A stretch of DNA of 64,000 bases from SXZD01 sp034680345 (GCA_034680345.1 JAXISZ010000002.1:79121-143120); one strand, 5' to 3'. Shown: positions 18,879-28,437, counted from the first letter of the stretch. The notes: generated from the letters alone by a model not told the origin. Translations and numbers: made by a program.

Positions 18879-19771
18879 TCAGAAAATAGTGCAGCACAGT
18901 CAATGCTGTCAAACGCATAGGTGGTATTGCAGTAGTCGCAGTTAATGCTTAGGCTTTTTTGTGTTTTTAGAGCGTCTTCTATTTCTTCTTTTCCGAGTCC
19001 TTTTAGTACCTTGGCAACTTTTTCCCGTGAACAGGTACAGAAGAAATGAGCTGGTCGTATAGAAAGGGTTTGGTTAGGTTCTTGCCAAAATAAATGTCTG
19101 GCGATAGTTTCTGGCGAGTTTTCTAGTAGTTCTTTTGGTTTAAGTGTGTTGCATAATAAAGTGAGGTGGTTCCATTGGGCTTGTGTTTCGTGGGTTTCAA
19201 CCGTTGTTGCACTGTCTAATTTGCCGCCTTCATTGGGCATTTGTTGTAAAAGTAGGGCTCCTGTTGATTCATGGTCAGATTGTAGCCAAAGACGGGTTTT
19301 CAGCTGTTCTGATTGCTGCATATAGTTTTCAATAGCTTGAGCAATTGATTGGCCAGATAACTCAATGATGCCTTGATAGGGATGTTGCCCAGGTAGGCGA
19401 TTTTGGGGATCCAAAATAATAACAAAACGACCCCTACCCTTTTCATTAACCAGTTCTTGAAATGAGCTGTTTTCTTGAATATGTTTTGTTTTATCAAATA
19501 CAGCGGTTGCGCGTACATTTAGTTCGTGGGTACATTCTGCCGTCATTAAAGAAACGGGGCCATCGCCTTTGATTTGCAAAATTAGCGAGCCTTTGAATTT
19601 TAAGCTGGCTGACAATACAACGCTGACCGCAACCAATTCACCAAGCATATTTTCGATAGCTTTTGGATAATTGTGGTTTTTAATGATCTGTTGCCAGCTG
19701 TGGTTAAGTCGGACAATTTGAGCGCGCGCCGTTTGGTTGTTAAACAGAATCGTTCTGAGTTCGCAGGACAT
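18875..19771 (-). CDS. hslO: Hsp33 redox-regulated chaperone
   Basis: Holdase chaperone switched on by oxidation and unfolding; cytoplasmic, 298 residues. The redox zinc switch at the C-terminus is complete: Cys245 and Cys247 (CTCSRE) and Cys278 and Cys281 (CDYC). The N-terminal substrate-binding domain has the family segment GELVAVSVVLSASLKFKG. The gene starts one base beyond the end of the gamma-carbonic anhydrase gene, so the two are translationally close and probably cotranscribed. Confidence 0.96.
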   Translation of the reverse strand: MSCELRTILFNNQTARAQIVRLNHSWQQIIKNHNYPKAIENMLGELVAVSVVLSASLKFKGSLILQIKGDGPVSLMTAECTHELNVRATAVFDKTKHIQENSSFQELVNEKGRGRFVIILDPQNRLPGQHPYQGIIELSGQSIAQAIENYMQQSEQLKTRLWLQSDHESTGALLLQQMPNEGGKLDSATTVETHETQAQWNHLTLLCNTLKPKELLENSPETIARHLFWQEPNQTLSIRPAHFFCTCSREKVAKVLKGLGKEEIEDALKTQKSLSINCDYCNTTYAFDSIDCAALFSD

Positions 19772-19772
19772 G

Positions 19773-20297
19773 CTAGGCGAGCCTTATGAGTTGATTTTTG
19801 AATTTTTTCGCTTTTTCAACATAAGCTTGTACACCCAGTTGAAAGTTATGAATTTCTTCATCGCTAAGTGTGCGTATAAATTTAGCTGGGCTGCCTAAAA
19901 TTAAAGATTGCGGAGGAAATTCTTTTTTTTCTGTGACTAAAGCACCCGCACCAATTAAAGAGTTGTTACCAATAATAGCGCCATTAAGCACAATCGCTTG
20001 AATGCCAATTAAACAGCCTTGGCCAATTGTACAGCCGTGTAGCATCGCTTGATGGCCAATTGTACAGTTTTCACCGATGGTCAGCGGGCTGCCCATGTCT
20101 GTGTGGAGTACCGCACATTCTTGAATATTAGAGTTTTGACCAATAATAATGGGTTCATTGTCTCCACGGATGGCTGCAAGGTCCCAAATTGAGGTGTTTG
20201 CTTCGATTAACACTTGGCCTATTACGCTGGCATTTTGTGCGATGTAACTGGAATCGTGGATTTGTGGTGCATATACACCCAATTGATAGATGGCCAC
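19773..20297 (-). CDS. Gamma-carbonic anhydrase family protein (YrdA/PaaY-like)
   Basis: Left-handed beta-helix protein of 174 residues built from hexapeptide repeats. The three zinc-binding histidines of the family appear in AVLHTD and GHQAMLHG. Members are putative carbonic anhydrases or thioesterase-like proteins, and many have no proven activity, so function is inferred from family only. It uses a GTG start; no strong ribosome site is seen. hslO follows directly. Confidence 0.9.
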   Translation of the reverse strand: MAIYQLGVYAPQIHDSSYIAQNASVIGQVLIEANTSIWDLAAIRGDNEPIIIGQNSNIQECAVLHTDMGSPLTIGENCTIGHQAMLHGCTIGQGCLIGIQAIVLNGAIIGNNSLIGAGALVTEKKEFPPQSLILGSPAKFIRTLSDEEIHNFQLGVQAYVEKAKKFKNQLIRLA

Positions 20298-20346
20298 GTT
20301 TTTTCAGAATAATTTAGAGTATTTTTGAATTAAAGCAATCTAAAAT

Positions 20347-20379
20347 AAAAAACCAGCCAAATTAACTGACTGGTTTTTT
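20347..20379 (-). terminator. Terminator after the small lipoprotein gene
   Basis: Inverted repeat aaaaaaccag / ctggtttttt with a 13-base loop, 22 bases after the stop of the small lipoprotein gene at 20402. The minus strand ends in a T run, as in an intrinsic terminator. Confidence 0.65.
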
Positions 20380-20401
20380 AAACAATTAAGAAAAGAAAAA
20401 A

Positions 20402-20611
20402 TTATTTCTTTTCTTCTGTTTTTGTTTCTGCTGGGGCGGCGGCAGGAGCAGCTGCTGCATCAGCAGGAGCAGCAGGAGCAGCAGCTGGCGCTACTTCAGG
20501 AGCTGCTGGGGCAGCAGGTGTAATTGTTGGGGCAGCAGGTGCGTCTTCTTTTTTACCGCAAGCGGCCAATGCAACAGCAAGGATAGAAGCGATCAGGAGA
20601 GACTTTTTCAT
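20402..20611 (-). CDS. Small Ala/Pro-rich lipoprotein, unknown function
   Basis: Sixty-nine residues: a lipoprotein signal peptide (MKKSLLIASILAVALAAC, lipobox LAAC with Cys18) followed by a mature part of about 50 residues that is mostly Ala, Pro and Glu with a charged KTEEKK tail. It looks like an exported, disordered, outer- or inner-membrane-anchored peptide. The ribosome site aaaggaa precedes the ATG and a terminator follows, so it appears to be a monocistronic, real gene. I do not recognise a functional family; similar Ala/Pro-rich small lipoproteins are common in Burkholderiales. Confidence 0.8.
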   Translation of the reverse strand: MKKSLLIASILAVALAACGKKEDAPAAPTITPAAPAAPEVAPAAAPAAPADAAAAPAAAPAETKTEEKK

Positions 20612-20926
20612 ATCATTTTTCCTTTGATTAACGAGTGAAGTGGATGAAAAAAATTTTTTTAAATACAGTGCGCTTTAATTCGCTATAAAATGTTCAGCGC
20701 AATTTATAAATCACACCATGTATTTTAACTTTTAATTGAGCAAACTCAAAACTTCGAACCTTTAAAATATATATGATTCGTGATTATTTTTATACTCACT
20801 GAGAAATGAACGTTTCATTTGATTAAACGTTGACACCAAACCACAAAAACTTTGAATTTTTTAATTTATTAGGTTGTTGCTTGGTTTGCGGTCATCGATT
20901 TTGGAAAATTTTTTATGGTTTGCTTA
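20612..20926. other. AT-rich gap upstream of the small lipoprotein gene
   Basis: About 315 bases with no open frame I can support. It must hold the promoter of the lipoprotein gene (minus strand). The only structure I noticed is an inverted repeat aaatgaa-cgt-ttcattt at about 20812-20828, which could be a protein-binding site; there is no clear promoter pair. Confidence 0.4.
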
Positions 20927-22108
20927 TTAACTAATATTTAAAAGGTTCGTTCTGCAGATTTGCACCCATCCGGCTTCCAGCATTTCTTTGCACCAATGTA
21001 GAAAAGGGTGGTTGAGGTCCGTGAATTGTTTTGGTGACAATTTGATTTTTCTTTGGTTGGCCAATGCGGTTATCCAGTTGCGCATTTCTTCATTTTCAAA
21101 ATAAAAGATTTCCCCATTGAGTGCAAAATGTTCTTTATCTAAAAGAATGCGGCTTTGTGCTAGCAGTTCAATTCCCTTATTGGTAAGTGCTTGTAGCACA
21201 ACCATTGGGCGGCAAGGTTTATCCATTGGAGTAAAAAAAACATTTGATTTGGGTTCTGTGCAATAAATTAAAAGGCTTTTGCACAATGTGTTTTCATTAT
21301 GTTTAAAGTGCTTAACTTGGTTTTTTAACCATTGATGGAGGTCTTCTGGTAGTTGGGCCGGGGAATTGCAAACGCCTCGTTTTGGATCGCTAAATCGCAT
21401 AGCGTTATATTGTGGGCAGTTTTCAATGTCATCGGCCATTTGTCTGAAGGCGTTGGCCATGAGTTCGGCAGCGCTGGGTGAGCGAAACCCAATTGAGATT
21501 GTTGTGCAAGGGCCAATGGCTATGCCATCGTGTGCAATGTGCGGGGGAAGGTAGAGCATGTCCCCTGGGTTTAATATCCATTGTTCGGTGGGTTCGAAGT
21601 GCTTAAGAATTTTTAATGGTAGGTTTGCTTGTAAATCAAGTTTACTTTGGTTACTGATGCGCCAGTGTCGCTGGCCATGCATTTGTAGCAGAAACACATC
21701 ATATGAATCAAAGTGTGGGCCAACCCCACCTTGATCTGTAGCAAAACTAATCATAATATCGTCAAGTCTGGCGTCTGGTACAAAGCGAAATTGTTCTAGC
21801 AGTTGGTGCGCCAGCGGTATGTGCAGGTTAGCGCCTTGAATCAGTAGTGTCCACCCCGGCGTGTTTTTAGAGGGTAGTGTCTTAAATGGCCCATGTGTCA
21901 TAGACCATTGCTTGTTTTGGTTTTGAATGAGGCGTGACTCTACACTTTCTAGTGCACTTAATTTTAGTAAGTCGTCAATGCTGCAGACTGGCTTAAAGTT
22001 TGGAATGGCATTACGAAACAATCGTGGCGAAACTTGCCAATGTTTGGTCATGAATTCTTCTATGTTATCGTTGCCCAGATGTTTTAAAACGGTATTAACT
22101 GCATTCAT
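20927..22108 (-). CDS. Cupin/JmjC 2-oxoglutarate oxygenase, RoxA (YcfD)-like ribosomal protein hydroxylase
   Basis: A 393-residue Fe(II)/2-oxoglutarate oxygenase of the family that hydroxylates an arginine of ribosomal protein L16. The cupin iron ligands are visible as His-x-Asp in GGVGPHFDSYDVFLLQ and the distal His in LYLPPHIAHDGIA, with the HGQRHWRIS strand between them and a winged-helix-like C-terminal part (about 250-393). The N-terminal FMTKHWQVSPRLFRNAIPNF matches the family. Substrate is inferred from homologues only. It stands alone on the minus strand, divergent from slyD. Confidence 0.87.
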   Translation of the reverse strand: MNAVNTVLKHLGNDNIEEFMTKHWQVSPRLFRNAIPNFKPVCSIDDLLKLSALESVESRLIQNQNKQWSMTHGPFKTLPSKNTPGWTLLIQGANLHIPLAHQLLEQFRFVPDARLDDIMISFATDQGGVGPHFDSYDVFLLQMHGQRHWRISNQSKLDLQANLPLKILKHFEPTEQWILNPGDMLYLPPHIAHDGIAIGPCTTISIGFRSPSAAELMANAFRQMADDIENCPQYNAMRFSDPKRGVCNSPAQLPEDLHQWLKNQVKHFKHNENTLCKSLLIYCTEPKSNVFFTPMDKPCRPMVVLQALTNKGIELLAQSRILLDKEHFALNGEIFYFENEEMRNWITALANQRKIKLSPKQFTDLNHPFLHWCKEMLEAGWVQICRTNLLNIS

Positions 22109-22284
22109 AATTATGTTAAGTAATTGTTTTGTTTTTTTGTTTTATGTTTTTTTAGATGTTTTTAAGTGTTTTGAAGTAACAATAAAATAGGTGGCCGATG
22201 AATGGAGAAGTTTAGAACTCCCCCTCTGTAGTATTGTAACTTTTTAATACAAATGTGGTCTATCTGTTAAAATAGATGTTATTT

Positions 22285-22312
22285 GGGTTGGTTGGCGATG
22301 TTGGTTGGTTGG
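22285..22312 (+). repeat. GG-repeat in the slyD leader
   Basis: Seven GG or GGG runs spaced mostly by TT, in the pattern gggttggttgg then ttggttggttgg. They lie just downstream of a TAAAAT -10-like box (22268-22273), so they would be near the 5' end of the slyD transcript. This could form a two-tier G-quadruplex; the rest of the 298-base gap before slyD is AT-rich and shows nothing else. Confidence 0.45.
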
Positions 22313-22406
22313 TTTTAATTTTTAATTTAACCTTTTGATTTTAAGTTTAAATAAAATATAAAAATAACAGAGTGAGACAATCATAAAACGAGAAAAGGGG
22401 GGCTGT

Positions 22407-22919
22407 ATGCAGGTTATAAAAGGCGTGGTGGTCACTGTGACATATCAAGTGTGGGACGCTCAGGGCGAAGTAATTCAAGATGCCCAAGAGCCTATGGTGT
22501 ATTTGCACGGTGGTTTTGGTGATGTGTTTGTAGTTATAGAACGGGCCTTGGAAGGTAAGTCCGTTAATGAAGAGGTTTGGATTCAAGTAGAACCAGAAGA
22601 CGCTTTTGGAGAATACGATCCTAACCTGATCCGCATTGAAGATCGTTCTTTGTTTCCAGAACAAATTGAAGTGGGTATGCAGTTTGAAGGCATACCAGAA
22701 GACCCTGATGAAGAAGCGGTGTCCGAAGAGCCGCCTATCTGGACCATAACGGGGGTTGCAGAAGACAAAGTGGTGTTAGATGGTAACCACCCTTTGGCAG
22801 GCGTAGCGTTACGTTATTATTTAAAAGTTTGTGACATTCGTAGCGCTTCTGAAGATGAGTTACAACGCGGTAGCGTTGCGCCAGAAGCATTAAGTGTTAC
22901 TACGCAACCTTTGCATTGA
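22407..22919 (+). CDS. slyD: FKBP-type peptidyl-prolyl isomerase, SlyD-like
   Basis: Cytoplasmic prolyl isomerase and chaperone, 170 residues. It has the split FKBP domain with the inserted flap: VVVTVTYQVWDAQGEVI, PMVYLHGGFGDVFVVIERALEG, then the IF insert (about 70-125) and GNHPLAGVALRYYLKV. The metal-binding His/Cys-rich tail of E. coli SlyD is absent; instead there is a short acidic/Ser-Thr end. An acidic stretch PEDPDEEAVSEE sits in the insert. The start has aaaagggggg upstream. It converges on mutS. Confidence 0.88.
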   Translation: MQVIKGVVVTVTYQVWDAQGEVIQDAQEPMVYLHGGFGDVFVVIERALEGKSVNEEVWIQVEPEDAFGEYDPNLIRIEDRSLFPEQIEVGMQFEGIPEDPDEEAVSEEPPIWTITGVAEDKVVLDGNHPLAGVALRYYLKVCDIRSASEDELQRGSVAPEALSVTTQPLH

Positions 22920-23050
22920 CGTTTGTAAATAATTAATAAATGAAGCTAGCAATTACAGAGTATGATTGTGGTTGCCGGCTGTAGCCGTGGTTATAATTGT
23001 TGTTTTATTCATAACCTGATTCTTATTAGACCCGTGAACCCATTTTAAGT

Positions 23051-25648
23051 TCAGACACATTGTTTTTTTAGCTCGTAGAGTAATTCTAGGGCAGCTTTGG
23101 GTGTAAGTTCGTCTATATCAGTGGCCATGAGTTGTTTCAATATTGTGTTATCACTTCCGTCTGTTGCCGTTTCATTGTCTTGGGTTGGCGTTTCAAATAG
23201 CGTTTGTTGAGGGCCTTGATTAATTTTGTTTTCTTCGAATTTCGCTAATCTGCGTTGAGCCATTTTAATTAGAGACAACGGCAGCCCAGCTAGTTTTGCC
23301 ACTTGTATACCAAAACTACGGTTAGTAGGCCCAGCTTGCACACTGTGTATGAATATTAATCGTTGGTTATGTTCAGTAGCGCTGAAATGCACGTTGATGG
23401 CTTCGTGAAATTCTTTTGCTAAATCAGTGATCTCAAAATAATGTGTGGCAAAAAGCGTGAGGCAGTGATTTTTTTGTAGGAGGTGTCGTGCAATTTCCCA
23501 AGCTAGAGACAGTCCGTCAAAGGTGTTGGTGCCCCTGCCAATTTCATCCATAATCACTAAGCTGTGTTCTGTGGCTTGTCGTAAAATGGTGGCCGCTTCG
23601 GTCATTTCCACCATAAAGGTAGAGCGTCCGCCAGCTAAGTCGTCTGATGCCCCAATTCGTGTAAATATTCGATCTATCAAGCCAATTTGTGCTCGCTTGG
23701 CAGGTACAAAGCTACCTATATGCGCTAGCAGCACAATTAAGGCTGTTTGGCGCATGTATGTAGATTTACCACCCATGTTGGGGCCTGTAATTAAAAGCAT
23801 GCGCCTTTTGTTATGCAGTTCGCAGTCGTTAGGGGTGAAGTGTTCCACTTCATTCTCAACCACTGGATGCCGTCCAGCTTCAATATGAATACCCGCAGTG
23901 GTTTTTAATTCAGGACAGATCCATTGACGTTGTTTTGCCACCAATGCAAGTGCGGCTAAGCAGTCGATTTCTGCAACAGCGCGCGCAAGGTTAGACAATG
24001 CTTTAATATGCGGTGTAAACCAGTTTAGCAGTTCTTCGTAAAGTTGTTTTTCGAGCGTTAGGGCACGGTCTTTGGCTGATAGTGCTTTGTCTTCAAAGGT
24101 TTTGAGTTCTGCAGTGATATAGCGCTCCGCATTTTTCATGGTTTGACGACGGCGGTAGTGTTCTGGTGCTTTGTGGCTTTGTCCATTCGGAATTTCGATG
24201 TAAAAGCCGTGCACTCGGTTGAATTCAACTTTTAAATTGGCAATGCCGGTGTTGATTCGTTCACGGGCCTCCATTTCTAGCAAAAATTGTCCGCTGCCTT
24301 GTTGCAAGGTGCGTAATTCGTCTAATTCTGTGTGATACCCGTCGGCAATTACACCGCCGTCACGCACCATATTGGCGGGTTGCTCAGTAATTGCAGTTTC
24401 TAATGTATGTAGAATGATAGCTTCAAATTGTAATTGGTTTGTCAGTTCAATTAGACTATTTGGACAAGAGTTTTTTGGCCTTTGATCAATTGCTAGAAGC
24501 TGATTAATTAGTGTGGGTAGTTTTGTGAGGGCGTGACGCAACGCTGATAAATCTCTTGGTTTTGCCGATTGTAGTGCGATGCGGGTCACTATGCGCTCAA
24601 TATCTGATACACCACGCAGGGTTTCTAAAATATTTGGGGTTTGTAAATTAATTAACCAAGTCACATGTATTTGACGTTGTCGCAGCGTTTGCATATCGCG
24701 CAGCGGTTCGGTGACCCATTGTCGCAATTTGCGACTACCCATTGCAGTGGCGCATTGGTCTAATATTTTTAGGAGGTTGGGTCCTTCATGTAAATGGTGC
24801 AGTGATTCGGTAATCTCTAGATTACGTCGTGCAGTGGCATCCATAATTACTTGATGGTTTTTTTTATGCACCCTCAGTTCAGTGATATTGCGAATCTGTG
24901 TTTGATCCGTTTGTGTGGCGCGGATATATGCAATCAGTGCACCCGATGCACCCAATGCAAGGGGAGTGTGTTCAATTTCAAAGGCTTCTAGGGTGTTGAC
25001 ATTGAGTATTTGTTTGAGTTGATTACCGGCTTGTGCTGCATCAAAATGCCAGGCGGGTCTTTCAATGGCTTTCCAAGGTTGACATTGTCCTTGAAGTGTA
25101 AGGTCTGGCACTAGCAATTCAGCCGGGTTTAAACGGTCAAGTAATGCCGGTAAAAGTTCTTCATCGGTATCAATTAATTCAATTGTTCCAGCAGAAAGGC
25201 TTGCACTGGCAATACCCCAGCGGTTTTTTTCTTTTAAGGCAGCAACCAGTTGCCGATTTTCACGATCGGGTAGCAGACCGTTGTCTGTGAGTGTGCCTGG
25301 TGTAATGATGCGCACAATGCGTCTGGGCATGGGTCCTTTTTGTTGGCCTGGTTCGCCTACTTGTTCGCAAATGGCAATTGACTTGCCTATTGCAACCAGT
25401 TTGGCTAAATATTGATCAACCGAATGAAATGGAACACCAGCCATTGGAATGGGTTTTCCAGCAGATTGGCCCCGATGTGTTAGCGTGATCTGTAAATATT
25501 GCGCAGCCAAGAGCGCATCATCGAAAAACATCTCGTAAAAGTCACCCATGCGGTAAAACAACAGATGTTCTGGTACTTGGGCTTTAAGCTGCAAGTACTG
25601 CTGCATCATGGGGGTGTGTTGGGTCAGTTCTTCATCGACTTGGCTCAT
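23051..25648 (-). CDS. mutS: DNA mismatch repair protein MutS
   Basis: Mismatch-recognising ATPase, 865 residues, typical length. Seen: the N-terminal mismatch-binding domain with the Phe-x-Glu motif in YRMGDFYEMFFDDA (wedge Phe and Glu), MAGVPFHSVDQYLAKL, and the C-terminal ABC-type ATPase with Walker A GPNMGGKSTYMRQ, the Q-loop/signature part GASDDLAGGRSTFMVEM and Walker B VIMDEIGRGTNTFDG plus FATHYFEIT. A C-terminal helical tail ends ELLYELKKQCV. It starts 21 bases after suhB and is probably cotranscribed with it. Confidence 0.97.
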   Translation of the reverse strand: MSQVDEELTQHTPMMQQYLQLKAQVPEHLLFYRMGDFYEMFFDDALLAAQYLQITLTHRGQSAGKPIPMAGVPFHSVDQYLAKLVAIGKSIAICEQVGEPGQQKGPMPRRIVRIITPGTLTDNGLLPDRENRQLVAALKEKNRWGIASASLSAGTIELIDTDEELLPALLDRLNPAELLVPDLTLQGQCQPWKAIERPAWHFDAAQAGNQLKQILNVNTLEAFEIEHTPLALGASGALIAYIRATQTDQTQIRNITELRVHKKNHQVIMDATARRNLEITESLHHLHEGPNLLKILDQCATAMGSRKLRQWVTEPLRDMQTLRQRQIHVTWLINLQTPNILETLRGVSDIERIVTRIALQSAKPRDLSALRHALTKLPTLINQLLAIDQRPKNSCPNSLIELTNQLQFEAIILHTLETAITEQPANMVRDGGVIADGYHTELDELRTLQQGSGQFLLEMEARERINTGIANLKVEFNRVHGFYIEIPNGQSHKAPEHYRRRQTMKNAERYITAELKTFEDKALSAKDRALTLEKQLYEELLNWFTPHIKALSNLARAVAEIDCLAALALVAKQRQWICPELKTTAGIHIEAGRHPVVENEVEHFTPNDCELHNKRRMLLITGPNMGGKSTYMRQTALIVLLAHIGSFVPAKRAQIGLIDRIFTRIGASDDLAGGRSTFMVEMTEAATILRQATEHSLVIMDEIGRGTNTFDGLSLAWEIARHLLQKNHCLTLFATHYFEITDLAKEFHEAINVHFSATEHNQRLIFIHSVQAGPTNRSFGIQVAKLAGLPLSLIKMAQRRLAKFEENKINQGPQQTLFETPTQDNETATDGSDNTILKQLMATDIDELTPKAALELLYELKKQCV

Positions 25649-25669
25649 GATAACAAATATTAAATGGGG

Positions 25670-26443
25670 TTAATTGTTTTGAATGCAGCGCAAAATATGG
25701 GGTAACAATTTAGGATTGGCTGCAATAAGTTGGCCATTTTCCATATATTTGTTTTCTCCTTCAAAGTCTACAATTAAGCCGCCAGCTTCTTGAACCAGAA
25801 GGGATCCAGCTGCAATGTCCCATGGTTTTAGTCCGAATGCAACGTAACCATCGAGATACCCAGCAGCTAAATGAGCTAGGTCCATAACGGCAGAGCCACT
25901 GCGGCGCAGCCCAACTGCTTGTTGGCTGATTTTTGACTTTTGTTCTGATGACAGTGGCGGTGGTATAACAGCATTGGAGAAGCATACGCCCATTAACGCT
26001 TCATTCATACGTAGGCGTTTACTGACTCTGATGCGTTTATTATTTAAAAACGCTCCCTCACCCCGACTGGTAGTATATAAATTGTTATTAATTGGGTCGT
26101 AAATTAAGCCATGCATAATTTGCCCCCGAATTTGTAGGGCAATTGAAATACCATAGCAGGGGTAACCATGAATAAAGTTGACTGTGCCGTCAATCGGGTC
26201 AATGATCCACTGATAATCAGAGTCTCCAGTTGCTCCGCTTTCTTCAGCTAAAATGGCGTGGTTTGGGTACGCTTGTTGTATGGTGTCAATAATTGCCGTT
26301 TCTGCTGCTTGGTCGGTTTCTGTAACAAAATCGTTGGGCCCCTTAACGCCAACCTTAACCAGATCAATGTCTAAACTGGCACGATTGATGATTTTTCCTG
26401 CGGCGCGGGCAGCCTTAACGGCAATATTAAGCATGGGATGCAT
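25670..26443 (-). CDS. suhB: Inositol-1-monophosphatase family protein (SuhB)
   Basis: Mg2+-dependent phosphatase of 257 residues; in bacteria SuhB also joins the rRNA antitermination complex. The metal-binding motifs are intact: the Glu in ILAEESG, DPIDGTVNFIHGYP and WDIAAGSLLVQEAGG. It is the first gene of a suhB-mutS pair and is divergent from trmJ. Substrate cannot be told from sequence. The presence of an rRNA promoter with boxA at the end of the window is consistent with a SuhB role in antitermination, but does not test it. Confidence 0.93.
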   Translation of the reverse strand: MHPMLNIAVKAARAAGKIINRASLDIDLVKVGVKGPNDFVTETDQAAETAIIDTIQQAYPNHAILAEESGATGDSDYQWIIDPIDGTVNFIHGYPCYGISIALQIRGQIMHGLIYDPINNNLYTTSRGEGAFLNNKRIRVSKRLRMNEALMGVCFSNAVIPPPLSSEQKSKISQQAVGLRRSGSAVMDLAHLAAGYLDGYVAFGLKPWDIAAGSLLVQEAGGLIVDFEGENKYMENGQLIAANPKLLPHILRCIQNN

Positions 26444-26552
26444 GGTAACGGCTTTCTTTACGATGTACTGATCAACCCGCTATTGTAATTGAGCTTTGGT
26501 CTTTGAGCTTTAGTAATGCAACATTAAGTGAAGTTGTTTTTTTGGAGGTGTC

Positions 26553-27476
26553 GTGTTTAATCCTGATCATGTGTTAACTCGTGTGCGGGTGGTGTTGGTG
26601 GCACCTTCTCATCCTGCTAATATTGGGGCATGTGCTCGTGCTATGAAAACAATGGGATTGCGTGATTTGGTCTTGGTTAATCCACGTATTTCTGTTGTGT
26701 TAAGCGATGAACAGGCCATTGCATTGGCCAGTGGTGCTACTGATGTGTTGGCTCAGGCTCAAGTATGCCAAAGTTTAAAAGAGGCGTTGTCAGATGTAAC
26801 TTATGCTTTGGCAAGTTCGTCTAGAGCGCGAGAATTGGCCCCAGATGTGTTGGACGCACAAACAGGTGCGCAAACGGCAGTGAATTTTTTGCGCTGTCAT
26901 TCTGAGGCAAAGACGGCATTGGTTATGGGGTGTGAAAGAACAGGGTTATCAAATGAAGAGATTTTGACTTGTTCTGCTCAAGTGATGATTCCTGCTGACC
27001 CTGTTTATGCTTCTTTAAATATAGCGCAGGCGCTTCAGTTATTAGCCTACGAAGTGCGTAAAGCCGCTTTATGTGCTGTCTCTGTTCCTGTTTTTCAGGA
27101 AAATAATGCGGCGGTATTAAATGCTGAAAATTTAGCAATTGTTGCTGGTGGCCTTCAAAATTTACCTTCGGGTTTGGCAATTAATCACAATACTTTAGTT
27201 GTACATGCGGATATTGAGCGTTTGTTTGATCGTTTTGTGCAAGCAATGCAAGCAGTGGATTATATGAATCCGCAACGCCCAAAACGTTTGGTGCCCCGTT
27301 TGCAGCGTTTATTACACAAAGCCCGGTTAGAGCGAGAAGAAATTGATTTGTTACATGGTTTTTTAAATGATGTAATGCGAGTTGCACAGGGGCGCTGGTA
27401 TCGCAGTGAGTGGGAGGCTTTGGCATCGGCAATTGCGCAAGCTCGTCAAAAATATGATGAAATATCACGTTATTAA
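26553..27476 (+). CDS. trmJ: tRNA (cytidine/uridine-2'-O-)-methyltransferase TrmJ
   Basis: SPOUT-family methyltransferase acting on position 32 of tRNA; 307 residues, longer than the 246 of E. coli because of a C-terminal helical extension (about 245-307). The knotted SAM site is visible as VVLVAPSHPANIGACARAMK, ALVMGCERTGLSNEEI and IPADPVYASLNIAQALQLLAYE. It starts with GTG behind a strong ggagg. It stands between suhB (divergent) and cysE. Confidence 0.93.
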   Translation: MFNPDHVLTRVRVVLVAPSHPANIGACARAMKTMGLRDLVLVNPRISVVLSDEQAIALASGATDVLAQAQVCQSLKEALSDVTYALASSSRARELAPDVLDAQTGAQTAVNFLRCHSEAKTALVMGCERTGLSNEEILTCSAQVMIPADPVYASLNIAQALQLLAYEVRKAALCAVSVPVFQENNAAVLNAENLAIVAGGLQNLPSGLAINHNTLVVHADIERLFDRFVQAMQAVDYMNPQRPKRLVPRLQRLLHKARLEREEIDLLHGFLNDVMRVAQGRWYRSEWEALASAIAQARQKYDEISRY

Positions 27477-27639
27477 TAACTAGCTATTTTATTTTTCGTT
27501 TTGGTGTTGCTATTGATGGTATTTTGTTGGACGTTGGCAATTCAATTAGCTTTTAAGTTTATGTTTAAATTTGTTCTTGAATTGGCTTTTGGTTTAGTGC
27601 TCAAATTAACCCTGGGACGAACCTTTATGTTTGGTATTT

Positions 27640-28437
27640 ATGTTTGAAAGATTACGAGAAGATATTCAAACAATTTTGAATAAAGACCCTGCGGCTAAAT
27701 CGCGGCTGGAAGTGCTATTGTGCTATCCTGGTGTGCATGCCTTGTTTTTTCATCGTATAGCCCATTGCGCTTGGAAAAAGGGTTTTACTACGCTGGCAAG
27801 ATTTATTTCGCAATTGGCACGGTTTTTCACAGGAATTGAAATTCATCCAGGTGCTTGTATGGGTCGGCGAGTATTTATTGATCATGGTATGGGTGTTGTA
27901 ATTGGTGAGACTGCCGAAGTGGGCGACGACTGTACAATTTATCAGGGCGTAACTTTAGGTGGTGTGGCTTTGCATGATGGAAAGCGTCACCCCACTTTAG
28001 AGCCTGAAGTGATTGTTGGTGCAGGTGCTAAGGTTTTAGGGCCGTTTACTGTTGGTCGTGCAGCCAAAATTGGGTCTAACGCTGTAGTGACTAAGCCCGT
28101 GCCCGCAGGCGCAACCGCTTTAGGAAATCCGGCGCGCTTAATTTTGGCGCAGGGCACTTCGTCGGTGGATTTTTCTAATAAATTTGACAAAACTGTAAGC
28201 CAGGCAACTCTAGCTGCTTCAGATATGGTTTTTTCTGCTTATGCGGTGTCTAGTCAGGTGGATGACCCCTTAACCAAGGCTTTGCATGGTTTAATTGATC
28301 AAGCCATTGCACAGCAAGGTCGCATTGAGCATTTAGAAATGGTGTTACGTCAGTCTGGTATTGCGTCATCAGAAATTCCAAAAGATAAGTCCAGTTCAAC
28401 TGAACAACTTAAGACATTGAATCAATTGGTAGATTAA
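27640..28437 (+). CDS. cysE: Serine O-acetyltransferase
   Basis: First step of cysteine biosynthesis: acetyl-CoA plus serine to O-acetylserine; 265 residues. N-terminal helices then a left-handed beta-helix with GIEIHPGACMGRRVFIDHGMGVVIGET, the active-site loop DDCTIYQGVTLGG and KRHPTLEPEVIVGAGAKVLG. The C-terminus from about residue 170 is longer than in the short CysE forms and divergent. The ATG at 27640 is chosen over a TTG nine bases upstream. Its last 29 bases overlap the end of lpxH on the other strand. Confidence 0.94.
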   Translation: MFERLREDIQTILNKDPAAKSRLEVLLCYPGVHALFFHRIAHCAWKKGFTTLARFISQLARFFTGIEIHPGACMGRRVFIDHGMGVVIGETAEVGDDCTIYQGVTLGGVALHDGKRHPTLEPEVIVGAGAKVLGPFTVGRAAKIGSNAVVTKPVPAGATALGNPARLILAQGTSSVDFSNKFDKTVSQATLAASDMVFSAYAVSSQVDDPLTKALHGLIDQAIAQQGRIEHLEMVLRQSGIASSEIPKDKSSSTEQLKTLNQLVD

